DNA from: Ectothiorhodospira lacustris
GTDB lineage: Bacteria; Pseudomonadota; Gammaproteobacteria; Ectothiorhodospirales; Ectothiorhodospiraceae
Reading direction: 5' to 3'
Assembly: GCF_022227845.1 (NCBI RefSeq)
Contig: NZ_JAJNQN010000018.1
Span: 1-64,000 of the forward strand
Length of the DNA stretch: 64,000 bases
The notes beneath the pieces were generated by a model. That model had not been told where the DNA came from, made no database searches, and saw only the letters and a list, made by a program, of their open reading frames with translations. Of the stretch, positions 55,284-64,000 are shown piece by piece. The translations under genes were made by a program, and so were the position numbers. The first letter of the stretch is position 1. Each line of letters starts with the position of its first letter.

Positions 55284-56537
55284 GTGTTTCCCACCCTCAC
55301 ATCCGTTTCCACTCTGCTCCTGGGCATGGGCATCCTGCTCTGCGGCTCCGGCATGCTGGGTACCCTGCTGGGCCTGAGCGCCGCTCAGGAAGGCCTGCCG
55401 AGTTGGCTGATCGGCCTGGTCATGTCCGGCTTTTTCATGGGCTTCATCATCGGCTCGTTCCTGTGTCCCGGCCTGATCCGCCGGGTGGGGCACATCCGTG
55501 CCTTTGCCGCCCTGGCCGCCGTATCGGCCATTGCCGCCCTGCTCCACGGTCTGATCTTCGATCCCTGGGTGTGGTGGGTATTGCGCATCGTCAACGGCAT
55601 CTCGGTGGTGGGGCTGTACATGGTCATCGAAAGCTGGCTCAACGAACGGGCACGACAGGACCGGGGCCAGGTCTTTGCCTTCTACATGACGGTCTGCCTG
55701 GTGATGCTGGGCGTGGGACAGTTCCTGGTACTGATCTACGGACCGGGACATCTGGCCAGCTATGCCCTGGTGGCCATCCTGTTCGCCCTGGGACTGATCC
55801 CCATCGCCCTGACGCCGGCCCTGCAGCCCACGCCCATCAAGGCCCAGGCCCTGCCGCTGAAGACCCTCTACGGCAGGACCCCGGTGGGCGTGATCGGGGC
55901 GCTGGTGGCAGGGATCGCCTCGGGGGGGTTCTGGGGGTTCGGGGCCATCTACGCCCAGCAATCGGGTATCGAGCCCCTGGGGGTGGCCGCCTTCGTCAGC
56001 GCCGTGATCCTGGGCGGCGCCCTGCTGCAGTGGCCCATCGGCTTTTTCTCCGACCATCGGGACCGGCGCTGGATAATGGTCTTTGCCTGCGTCGGTGCGG
56101 CTCTGGCGGCCCTGGCCATCTTCATGGCCGTGAATCAGTCACTACCGGCGTTGCTGGTAGCGGCCCTGTTCTACGGCGGGTTTGCCTTCAGCCTCTACGC
56201 CCTGGCGGTGGCCCATACCCATGACCGACTGGATGTCACCCAGGTGCTGGAAGGCACCCAGGGACTGCTCCTGCTCAACGGCATCGGCGCCACCCTGGGG
56301 CCGCTACTGGCGGGGATTGCGGTCAGCGTCGCCTCCATCAGTGTACTGCCCCTGCTGTTCGGCACCATCATCGTGCTGCTGGCCCTGTTCGCACTCTGGC
56401 GGATCCTTCGAGAACCGCCGGTGGCCCCTGAAGAGAAAGCCGGCTTCGTGCCGGTCACCCGCACCTCGGCGGTGGCCGCCGAGTTGGATCCGCGCACCGA
56501 ATTGCAGTCGGAGTTGGACCTGGCACACAAACCGTAG
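55284..56537 (+). CDS. Major facilitator superfamily transporter (YcaD-like)
   Basis: 417 residues with about 12 membrane helices. The MFS signature between helices 2 and 3 reads FLCPGLIRRVGHIRAFA, and IESWLNERARQDRGQVFAFYM after helix 4 is typical of YcaD-type permeases. A second charged loop SDHRDRRW follows helix 8. Substrate unknown. Start is GTG 55284 with no good ribosome site; a later start would lose helix 1. It begins 99 bp from the divergent tRNA-Leu gene. Confidence 0.86.
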   Translation: MFPTLTSVSTLLLGMGILLCGSGMLGTLLGLSAAQEGLPSWLIGLVMSGFFMGFIIGSFLCPGLIRRVGHIRAFAALAAVSAIAALLHGLIFDPWVWWVLRIVNGISVVGLYMVIESWLNERARQDRGQVFAFYMTVCLVMLGVGQFLVLIYGPGHLASYALVAILFALGLIPIALTPALQPTPIKAQALPLKTLYGRTPVGVIGALVAGIASGGFWGFGAIYAQQSGIEPLGVAAFVSAVILGGALLQWPIGFFSDHRDRRWIMVFACVGAALAALAIFMAVNQSLPALLVAALFYGGFAFSLYALAVAHTHDRLDVTQVLEGTQGLLLLNGIGATLGPLLAGIAVSVASISVLPLLFGTIIVLLALFALWRILREPPVAPEEKAGFVPVTRTSAVAAELDPRTELQSELDLAHKP

Positions 56538-56544
56538 GGGTCCG

Positions 56545-56566
56545 TTCGTGGGCCTGCCCGCGAATA
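56545..56566. repeat. REP-like element
   Basis: TTCGTGGGCCTGCCCGCGAATA shares its CCTGCCCGCGAA core with the pair at 13885-13963. It lies between convergent genes, the usual place for such elements. Confidence 0.55.
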
Positions 56567-56573
56567 ACGATAC

Positions 56574-59333
56574 TCAATCGGCGACCACAGACCGGCGGCG
56601 GGTGCGCAGGCCGATCAGGGCGGCGTGCCGAATACTCTGGAACAGGGCCTGGCGGCCGGTGCCGGTACAGGGAATCCAGGGCCGGGGCGGGTCATTGAGG
56701 GCCTCCCGCAGGACTCGGCCCAACGTGGTGCGCATCATGGTCATCAGGACCACGGCATCGGCCCCGGCCGCCTGGCGCTTGAGATGGTTGACGTCACGCC
56801 CCCAGTTGGAAGACCAGCCGGTATGACGAAACTCCACCCGGACCCCAGGCCACTGCGCCGCAATCTCCCGGCTCAGCTCATCGCTGTAGCGGGCCTGGAT
56901 CTCGTTGCCGCCCACGAACAGCACGGTCAGCTCGGCCCCGCCCTCCAACTGCTCCAGCAGATCGCTGTCCTCGTCGTGATCGGCCTCGATGCCGGGCAGG
57001 ACCAGATCTTCATACTGGGCCGGCGCCGCGCCGCACTCGCGGAACAGCGCCAGGGTCTGGGCGGCTTCAAGGGGCCGGGCATCGCGCAGGGCAAAGAACA
57101 GGGCACGCAGCTGGGAAAATGCCTCGGGGTCCCGCCCCAGTCGGCGGTACAGGCGAAACCGGGCGCGCAGGATATCCGTCTCCGACCAGGCCGGATCCAG
57201 CCGGGCCGGGGCCTCCAGAAGGTCCAGCATGGGTTCGCAGAATCGGGAGTCCTCATGGGCCAGGTGCTCCATCCCGTCCAGACCCTCCTGAGCCGCCTCC
57301 AGCCGACCCGCCGACAGGGCTGCCGACATCAGCAGCGACCATCGATCCCACTGCACCTGCAACGCCTGATCAGTGCCGGCCCGGCACAGGACCTGCAGAT
57401 CGTCCAGCAACCGGGGTGAGCGGGCAAACCATTCCGGTCGATCGATCAGCGGTAGAACGGCCTCCCCGTGCCGGCACCACAGGGATTCTGCAATCTCTCC
57501 CGCCAGGGCCGGATCCACCAGATCCGCGCATTCCAGCAGACGCTGTATTCCCCACGCCGGCCAGAAGGGCTGATCCTGCTGCGCCATCAACGCCCGCCAG
57601 CTCTCCATGGCCGCCTGGGCCGAGGCGGCATCCAGGCGGGCCATCATGAGCACGGCCTGCATGAAGCGGCAGCGATCCACCAACAGCGAACGCTCGGGAT
57701 CCTGGGCATCGGTTTCCGTCATCATCCCGATCAGGGCGGCATTCACATGCATCAGGGCCTGCTCCCGGGCCTCGTCACCGCCGTCGTCCTCCATCCAGCG
57801 CAGGAAATCACGCACCCCCAAGGCATAATGGGCCCCCAGGGCCACCGGCCCGAAACGCTCCACCGCCTCGGTGAAATAGCGCTCCCCCTGCCGGAGCTGG
57901 GCCTGGATCGTGCGCACCCGATCCAGGTCCGGCGGCAGCACCAGCTCGGCCAGGGAACGAAAGCCCCCCAGCACCAGCCCCATGTCCGCATGTAGCCGGG
58001 GCGACATTAGACGCCCTTCGGCGATCAGTCCGGCAAAGGCCTCCTTCGCTGCGGAAAAATTCCCCTGCAACTGCAGGGCCTGGCCCAGACGGCGCCCCAG
58101 TCCGGCCTCAAGGGAGGCGCGCTCGGCAGTGTCCAGTGCCACATGGGGCAGACCCTCCCGCAGTTCCACCAGCAACACGTTGGCAATGGCCGCATCGCCC
58201 CGGCGGATGGCGCCGGTGGCGGACTGGAGGATCAACCTGGCGGTCGCCGGGGTCAGATGCCGGCGCTGGCCGCGCAACAAGCGGGTGGCCTCGTTCTGGA
58301 ATCCGTGGATCAGCAAATAGGGGTGCACCTCGGTGAGCATGCCGGCCCCGGCCCCGCCGGGAGTGGACGAGGCGGCGCGAAAGATGGCGGCATACCGGTG
58401 CAGGGTATCCCTGATGGCAGCATGATTCTGCTGCCGCACGTAGCCGCTGAGCAGTCCCGCTAGATACCACTGGCGTCGTTCGTCATTCATCTCGGGGCGC
58501 CCCATGTCGGGACGTCGCCCGGGCAACAGGGCATCGAGAAAACCCAGGTGAAAATAGCTGCGCTTGCGACCGGTATCCAGGGCATGGACCGATTCCACCA
58601 GATCCACCAGTTCATCAGGCTTGAGGGCGCGGTCTTCCTCGGCCAAGGTGGCGATGATCTGCTCCATCACCACCCGGTCCAGCTGAGTGAACTCCTCGGA
58701 GACATCCAGCACCGCACGCGCCGTCGTCTCTTCCTCCGCCACCGTCCGTTCCTGCTGCCGAACCGCCTCTGCGGCCGCCATGGCCTGGTCCAGGGCCGGC
58801 AGCACCGGGTCCAGAAACTGCCACAGCCCCGGGTCCATCAGCTTGAGCACATGGAAATAGATCCCCACCTCCATGGCCCCGAATTCCTCAATCAGGGCAT
58901 CCTTGGTGCCGACCATGTCGGTAGGAGGATGGATCTTGTCGTCTCCGCCCGCCACGAAGCCCCGTTCATCGTGGGGGACGTCGCACAGATCCAGGAAGCG
59001 ACACATGATGGCCGCCTTGTAGTCGGCAAAGTACCCCAGGAACAGCAGGGTCCACTCCCGTGCACCCATGACCACCGGTACATGGGGCAACAGAACATCG
59101 GCCAGCTGGTGGTTATTCATGCGCTTGAGGGTTTCGACGCGAAAACCCTTGCGCCGCGCCAGGGTCTTGAGGGTGGCATCACACACCAGCTCAAGCCGGG
59201 AAGCCGGTTCCCGCAAGCGTTCCAGGAAGGAGATCACCGCCCGGTGTCGATCCAGGGGTAACAGCCGGTTCCAGACCGCCTTCCAGTCGTTGAGTCCCGC
59301 CTGCGGCATCGGTGCCGTCACGCCCTTGGCCAT
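56574..59333 (-). CDS. Large protein of unknown function with C-terminal DUF2325-like domain
   Basis: 919 residues. N-terminal part (about 10-200) is rich in aromatic and helical segments (REWTLLFLGYFADYKAAIMCRFLDLC); a long middle (200-800) looks like helical repeats of TPR type, with many Ala/Leu/Arg. The C-terminal domain (about 805-900) carries VLFVGGNEIQARY, VEFRHTGWSSNWGRD and ADAVVLMTMMRTTLGRVLR, matching the DUF2325 pattern as I remember it. No membrane segment or signal. GGGGAGGG lies 5 nt before ATG 59333, so that start is preferred over 59378. Role unknown. Confidence 0.8.
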   Translation of the reverse strand: MAKGVTAPMPQAGLNDWKAVWNRLLPLDRHRAVISFLERLREPASRLELVCDATLKTLARRKGFRVETLKRMNNHQLADVLLPHVPVVMGAREWTLLFLGYFADYKAAIMCRFLDLCDVPHDERGFVAGGDDKIHPPTDMVGTKDALIEEFGAMEVGIYFHVLKLMDPGLWQFLDPVLPALDQAMAAAEAVRQQERTVAEEETTARAVLDVSEEFTQLDRVVMEQIIATLAEEDRALKPDELVDLVESVHALDTGRKRSYFHLGFLDALLPGRRPDMGRPEMNDERRQWYLAGLLSGYVRQQNHAAIRDTLHRYAAIFRAASSTPGGAGAGMLTEVHPYLLIHGFQNEATRLLRGQRRHLTPATARLILQSATGAIRRGDAAIANVLLVELREGLPHVALDTAERASLEAGLGRRLGQALQLQGNFSAAKEAFAGLIAEGRLMSPRLHADMGLVLGGFRSLAELVLPPDLDRVRTIQAQLRQGERYFTEAVERFGPVALGAHYALGVRDFLRWMEDDGGDEAREQALMHVNAALIGMMTETDAQDPERSLLVDRCRFMQAVLMMARLDAASAQAAMESWRALMAQQDQPFWPAWGIQRLLECADLVDPALAGEIAESLWCRHGEAVLPLIDRPEWFARSPRLLDDLQVLCRAGTDQALQVQWDRWSLLMSAALSAGRLEAAQEGLDGMEHLAHEDSRFCEPMLDLLEAPARLDPAWSETDILRARFRLYRRLGRDPEAFSQLRALFFALRDARPLEAAQTLALFRECGAAPAQYEDLVLPGIEADHDEDSDLLEQLEGGAELTVLFVGGNEIQARYSDELSREIAAQWPGVRVEFRHTGWSSNWGRDVNHLKRQAAGADAVVLMTMMRTTLGRVLREALNDPPRPWIPCTGTGRQALFQSIRHAALIGLRTRRRSVVAD

Positions 59334-59542
59334 GATCACCCTCCCCTTGCCGGTCTGCCGACCGGCACCCGGGCGCATCGGGAGGAAAGGCTCACAAGGG
59401 CCTGAAGCATAAGCGGATGTACTGAAGGGTATCTGGACATGCCCCGATCATAGATGGGTCCTGGTGGCTCAACAATGGCTGTACAGCCTGAATTCCAGGT
59501 ATAAATAAGCTTATTTCAAATAATGCAACCGAGAATCACCCG

Positions 59543-60514
59543 ATGCCCCTGTTGCCGATCACCCGCACCGCCCTGCTGACACTCTCCGTATGGTTTCTGT
59601 TGCCCCCGAGCATCCTGCAGGCCGATCAAGACCGCCCCATCGACGCCATCCTGATCCCCCAGCCCGTCACCGAACAGATTTACTACTTCTACGGCTCCCT
59701 GGAAAACCGCACCCCGGCCAACCTCGGTCTGAACAACAACATCGGCTTCGTCATCACCACAGAAGGTGTGGTACTCATCGATAGCGGCCCCAGCCGCCAT
59801 GTGGCCGAGCGCATTGAGGCCGCCATCGCCACCGTCACCGACCGACCCGTGACCCATGTCGTCAATCTGGGTAGCCAGGACCACCGCTGGCTGGGCAATG
59901 ATCATTTCCTGTCCCAGGGCGCCCACGTCGTGGCCCTGGAACGCACCACCACCACCCAGACACAGTTTGCGCAGCAACATCTGGAACGCCTCACCCGGAC
60001 CCTGGGTGAGGCCGTCATGGCGGACACCGTGCCCCGTACCGCCCCCAGCCCGGCGCCGACGTATCATCATCGTTTCAGCATCGGCGGGATTCGCTTCGAA
60101 CTGGTCCATGCCGGCGACGCCCATTTCCCCGGCGATGCCGTGCTGCACCTGCCTGATCGGGGCGTGGTCTTCACAGGGGATGTGGTCTACACCGAACGCA
60201 TGCTGGGAATTCATCCCTGGAGTGACCCCGTCGGCCAGCTGGCGGCCTTCGAAACCCTGGCGACCTGGTCACCGGAGATCATCATTCCCGGTCACGGCGC
60301 CGCCACCGACCTGGCCACGGCCCGGCGGGATACCGGCGACTATCTGGTCCTGCTGAACCGGGAAGTGAAACAGGCCCTGGAAGACTGGGAAACCCTGGAC
60401 GACACGGTCGAACGCCTGGCCGAACTGCCTGCTTTCCGGCATCTTCGCCACTATGATGACTGGCACCGGATGAACGTGAACCGCACCTACCTGTTTCTGG
60501 AATCGAGGCAGTGA
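59543..60514 (+). CDS. Exported metallo-beta-lactamase-fold protein with degenerate metal motif
   Basis: 323 residues with a signal peptide (about 1-27) ending near LQADQ. MBL fold: VVLIDSGPS, NLGSQDHRWLGN (113-114 DH), AGDAHFPGD (His194), VFTGDVVY (Asp213), IIPGHG (His251). In the usual HxHxDH the first two histidines are here Leu and Ser, so one zinc site lacks two ligands while Asp113-His114 remain. It resembles SoxH/quinoprotein-associated hydrolases by general form; substrate unknown. Its 3' end overlaps the convergent sensor kinase gene by 28 bp. Upstream GGCTGTACAGCC at 59477-59488 is a perfect palindrome. Confidence 0.82.
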   Translation: MPLLPITRTALLTLSVWFLLPPSILQADQDRPIDAILIPQPVTEQIYYFYGSLENRTPANLGLNNNIGFVITTEGVVLIDSGPSRHVAERIEAAIATVTDRPVTHVVNLGSQDHRWLGNDHFLSQGAHVVALERTTTTQTQFAQQHLERLTRTLGEAVMADTVPRTAPSPAPTYHHRFSIGGIRFELVHAGDAHFPGDAVLHLPDRGVVFTGDVVYTERMLGIHPWSDPVGQLAAFETLATWSPEIIIPGHGAATDLATARRDTGDYLVLLNREVKQALEDWETLDDTVERLAELPAFRHLRHYDDWHRMNVNRTYLFLESRQ

Positions 60515-63500
60515 ATCGGCCGCAGGCCCTGTAACATGCCTTCCACCCGCGGCATCCCCTCCAGCAATACCTGACGATGGTCGGGCAATGCGCCCAACAC
60601 GGCCTTCAATGCACCTGGAATATGTTCGTAGATCCGCAGAAATGCATCACCCAGGGTCTCGATCATGTCCAGGACCCGGTCGTGATGATCCGTTCCAATC
60701 CCGGCTTCGATGATTTCCATGTCTTTGGCCGCAGGAGAGGCGCCGATGGTCAGCAAATGCCCTTTCAGGGAATGGGCCATGCGACGGGCCGTGATCAAAT
60801 CACCCGCCATGAGACACTGCCTGAGTTCGGTCAGCCTTTCCGGCAGCTCGGGAAGGACGCTGAGCAGGGTATCCACCAGCAGGGTACTGTCGTCCCCCAG
60901 GCGCTGCAGTACCACGGACAGATCCACGATGGGCAAGCCCTCTTCCCGTGGCCCTGCCGGGTCCTCGATTTCACCGAGCATTCGGCCACCCATCACCCGA
61001 TTGATCGTCCGCCCCAATCCGACCAGGCTGATGGGTTTGAAGATGTAATCATCCATTCCTGCCGCCAGCCCCCGCTCCCGGTATTCGTTCAAGGCATGGG
61101 CGGTCAGACCGATCACCGGCAGTTTCCGGCAGGCCTCCCCGGCCTCCCCTTCCCGTATCCGGCGAGTCGCTTCAAAGCCGTTCATACCCGGCATTTCCAC
61201 GTCCATAAGCACCAGATCGGGATACTCCGTTGCCAGACGTTCAAAGGCCGCCAGGGCATTGTCGGCAACCGTGACCCGATGCCCCAGCCGCTTGAGCAGA
61301 TGCACGGCCACCAGCACATTGGCCGGGGTATCCTCCACCAGCAGCACATGCCAGGATCGGGCAGGCTCAGCGCCGATACACGCAACCGGTGACGGTGCGG
61401 ATTCTTCCACCACATTGCCCGGTGCCATGGCCACGGTGAAATGGAAACGACTACCCTCTCCGGGACGACTGCTCACCCCGATCTCGCCTCCCAGCCTTTC
61501 CACCAGCTGACGGGTGATGGTCAGCCCCAACCCGGTACCGCCATGGCGGCGGCCCGCCGAACCATCCAGCTGAGTAAAGGCATGAAAGATCTCCCGCTGA
61601 CGCTCCAGAGGAATCCCCTCACCGGTATCGATCACTTCAAATGCCAGCCGCAGCCGCTGATCCATCTCACCCGGAAAATGGGCCTCCAATCGCACAGACC
61701 CCTGCCTGGTGAACTTGATGGCGTTGCCGATGAGATTGATCAGGATCTGCGATAGCCGGTGCACGTCGCCCTTCAGATAGCGAGGCAGATCAGGGGCCAG
61801 CAGCATCTTCAGCTCGAGCCCCTTGTCTTGGGCGGATACCTGCAGAGTCTCGATCACCTCCGCCAGGGCTTGGTGAAGATCGAAATCCGCCTCCAGCAGC
61901 TCCATGCGCCCGGCCTCGATCTTCGACAGGTCCAGGATGTCGTTGATGATGGTGAGCAGATGCCGGGCCGAGTGCTGGATGACGTGCATGAACTCCCGTG
62001 ACTGCCCGGCGGGTTCGTTGAGCAGCACCAACTCGCTCAGGCCCAGAATCGCATTCATGGGGGTGCGGATCTCATGACTCATCCGGGCCAGAAATTCGCT
62101 CTTGGCCCGATTGGCCGAGTCCGCCGCCTCGCGGGCGCTGATCAACTGTCGCTCCATGACCCGCAGATCACTGATATCGGTGTAATAGACCATGCCCCCG
62201 ATCACCTCCCCGCCCTCATCCAGGATGGGACCGGAGAAGATCTGTAAGGCCTTACCCCCGAAACGAGCCTCTTCCTGGGGTGTGGAATAACGAACCACCG
62301 GGCGCCTGGTGCGGAAACACATCTCCAGCACGCACTGCTGACAAGGGCTGGACTCGTTCCAGGCGATCCGGTAACAAGGCTGATCCAGGACGGCGGAAAG
62401 ATTGAGCTCGAAAAGTTCCAGCAGGCCCTGGCTGGCACTCACGATGCGAAAATCCGCATCAACGATGACGATGTAACCGGGGATATTCTCAAAGAAGGCG
62501 CGCAACCGGCTGGAGGCCCGATCCAGTTCCGCGGTCCGCTCCGCCACGCGCTGCTCCAGCAGGGCGTTTTGCTCCGAGATCACGCGTGCCTGGGACTCCA
62601 GCCGCTCAAACTGACCGCGTAACTGTCCGGACATGGACTGGAATGCACGATCCAAGAAATTGAACTCGCGGATGGAGGTGCGGCCCGGCGCTCGATTCCA
62701 ATCCCCCCTGGCCAAGCGATCCGCATCCATGCCCAGACGCTCCAGCGGCGCGGCAATGCGGGCTGCGATCACCACCCCCAACAGCAGGGCAGCCAGCAAC
62801 ACGGCGGCGATCATGAGCAGGGTGTCGCGGGTCTGAGCACGAATGCCGCCGAGAAAATCCCGTTCCGGCACCACCGCCCCCAAGACCCAGTCCAGCCCCG
62901 GTGCCGGCGCGAAGTGCTTCACCTGCAGGAACTGGCGCTCCCCATCCAGATCGAAGGTGAGCAATTCCTCATCCCCAATGGCGGCCAGTCCGCCGGGCCT
63001 GCTACTCAGCAGACGGGTGGCCTCCACCAGCGAAGGGATGCCTGACTCCACCGCCTGTAAGGGCAGAAAACGGCCGGCTTCCTCCCGGAAAAAACCGCCC
63101 ACGGGCGCCGATGATGACGCAACCAGATGACCGTCTCTCTGTATGACAAAGATCTGGGCACCAGGACTCAGATCGATACGGCGCAGAAAATCATGCACCT
63201 GGGTCAGCACGTAGTCCACGGCAAAGACCCCCAGCAGATTCCCCTCATGGTCCTTGAAGGGCCGAGCGGCGGTCAGCGCCAGATCATGAATGACAAAATG
63301 ACGATAGATGGGAGTCCAGGTCGGCCCGTCCGCCGCCGCCCCGGCCTGATACCAGGGCCGGGTGCGGGGATCAAAACCAGGGTAGACCTGTTTGAGTTCC
63401 AGGGCATCCCCGAGATCATTGGTAGAAAAATTATGGGAATCACCGCCGGTCACCGCACCGGCGCGCACCACTTGAACATCCCCATCCCTAATCCGGCGAG

Positions 63501-63900
63501 CGCCGTAGAATTCGCCTTCCACGGTGCCGAAGAAGCTGTAGGCCAGTGCGGGATAGGTGCTGAGGATGCCATGGAAATAGCGCTGCACATTGGCTGCATC
63601 ATCCAACCGCAGCACACCGCTGCGCAGGGCGCGGGCATTGGCTTCGTTAACGGCGGGGGGAATGCCCAGATATCCGGTCAGGCGATCTTCCACCCGGATC
63701 AGCACATCCGTGCGCAGTTGGCGTGCAATATCGTCCACGGCCAGTCGACCATCATGGATCGCCAGCCAGGCCGCCAGTGCGGCGGAGATCATCGTCAGCA
63801 ACACCAGCGGCAGACCGATGAGCAGACGCAGGGAAAAGGCTGGAGCCCTGAGGCTCTCGAACGCCCGCCTCACGCCTGCCCGAAGTACCGCCACTGCCAT
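60487..63900 (-). CDS. Hybrid histidine kinase with dCACHE, HAMP, PAS, receiver and Hpt domains
   Basis: 1137 residues. Membrane helices 25-48 and 358-383 enclose a periplasmic dCACHE-type sensor (FDPRTRPWYQAG). Then HAMP (about 380-430), coiled-coil, PAS (about 465-580) with a Cys cluster SSPCQQCVLEMC, HisKA with His609 in FLARMSHEIRTPMN, HATPase (about 710-825, GTGLGL), receiver with Asp900 (LVLMDVEMP) and Hpt with His1043 (MAHSLKGH). The whole phosphorelay is thus in one chain, to be passed to an unlinked regulator. The remaining 100 bp of the window (63901-64000) hold no gene. Confidence 0.92.
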   Translation of the reverse strand: MAVAVLRAGVRRAFESLRAPAFSLRLLIGLPLVLLTMISAALAAWLAIHDGRLAVDDIARQLRTDVLIRVEDRLTGYLGIPPAVNEANARALRSGVLRLDDAANVQRYFHGILSTYPALAYSFFGTVEGEFYGARRIRDGDVQVVRAGAVTGGDSHNFSTNDLGDALELKQVYPGFDPRTRPWYQAGAAADGPTWTPIYRHFVIHDLALTAARPFKDHEGNLLGVFAVDYVLTQVHDFLRRIDLSPGAQIFVIQRDGHLVASSSAPVGGFFREEAGRFLPLQAVESGIPSLVEATRLLSSRPGGLAAIGDEELLTFDLDGERQFLQVKHFAPAPGLDWVLGAVVPERDFLGGIRAQTRDTLLMIAAVLLAALLLGVVIAARIAAPLERLGMDADRLARGDWNRAPGRTSIREFNFLDRAFQSMSGQLRGQFERLESQARVISEQNALLEQRVAERTAELDRASSRLRAFFENIPGYIVIVDADFRIVSASQGLLELFELNLSAVLDQPCYRIAWNESSPCQQCVLEMCFRTRRPVVRYSTPQEEARFGGKALQIFSGPILDEGGEVIGGMVYYTDISDLRVMERQLISAREAADSANRAKSEFLARMSHEIRTPMNAILGLSELVLLNEPAGQSREFMHVIQHSARHLLTIINDILDLSKIEAGRMELLEADFDLHQALAEVIETLQVSAQDKGLELKMLLAPDLPRYLKGDVHRLSQILINLIGNAIKFTRQGSVRLEAHFPGEMDQRLRLAFEVIDTGEGIPLERQREIFHAFTQLDGSAGRRHGGTGLGLTITRQLVERLGGEIGVSSRPGEGSRFHFTVAMAPGNVVEESAPSPVACIGAEPARSWHVLLVEDTPANVLVAVHLLKRLGHRVTVADNALAAFERLATEYPDLVLMDVEMPGMNGFEATRRIREGEAGEACRKLPVIGLTAHALNEYRERGLAAGMDDYIFKPISLVGLGRTINRVMGGRMLGEIEDPAGPREEGLPIVDLSVVLQRLGDDSTLLVDTLLSVLPELPERLTELRQCLMAGDLITARRMAHSLKGHLLTIGASPAAKDMEIIEAGIGTDHHDRVLDMIETLGDAFLRIYEHIPGALKAVLGALPDHRQVLLEGMPRVEGMLQGLRPIHCLDSRNR

Positions 63901-64000
63901 GCTTCTGCTCCCCTTTCAGAGCAAGCCGCATAGTCAAATCCCCCTGTGATCCAGCGGCAGATCCTGTTCATCCAGTCAATGCCCCGTCCACGGCGACATC

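Noticed and set aside
59477-59488. LexA-like box GGCTGTACAGCC
   Set aside because: The palindrome is perfect, but it is too short and lacks the CTGT-N8-ACAG spacing of gammaproteobacterial LexA sites.

Overview
The window looks like chromosomal DNA of a GC-rich, flagellated, phototrophic gammaproteobacterium, most plausibly an Ectothiorhodospira-type purple sulfur bacterium. This is inference from three things. There is a full-length BchH, the large Mg-chelatase subunit of bacteriochlorophyll synthesis. The flagellar/chemotaxis gene order is Pseudomonas-like (fleQ to cheW). The rne neighbourhood (sppA-HAD-rluC-rne-ptp) is also gammaproteobacterial.

Left part (1-20.7 kb): a DauA/SulP-type anion transporter diverges from a membrane-fused alpha/beta hydrolase. 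Next come an inverted repeat with 21-bp tandem units, a PfkB kinase, an HDOD protein, an unrecognised protein, and a two-gene carboxynorspermidine-type polyamine operon. A 20-bp-arm bidirectional terminator separates that operon from an orphan bchH, whose promoter overlaps a TGT-N12-ACA (PpsR/CrtJ-type) box. Then follow a DUF502 membrane protein, sppA, a HAD phosphatase, rluC, RNase E with a long leader, and a low-molecular-weight tyrosine phosphatase.

Middle part (20.8-52.6 kb): nearly all motility. A stand-alone FliK-like/FlhB-tail pair on the plus strand converges with a very long minus-strand series. In transcription order that series is pilZ, fleQ, a receiverless fleR, fliEFGHIJK, fliLMNOPQR, flhB, flhA, flhF, flhG, fliA, cheYZAB, motCD, parC, a parP-like CheW protein, cheW, a small ORF and a DUF2802 gene. 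Two sigma-54 promoters are visible, before the fleR-like gene and before fliL, matching a FleQ-driven cascade. The sensor kinase FleS is absent and the FleR homologue lacks its receiver domain. The CheA linker carries three copies of a short acidic motif resembling the CheY-binding FliM N-terminus.

Right part (52.6-64 kb): selO, a second inverted-repeat locus, and a tRNA-Leu(UAA) gene split after U34 by a 228-nt group I intron, for which most core helices can be read directly. Beyond it lie an MFS transporter, a 919-residue DUF2325-like protein of unknown role, an exported metallo-beta-lactamase-fold protein with a degenerate metal motif, and a large hybrid histidine kinase. The split tRNA is the most striking feature of the window.
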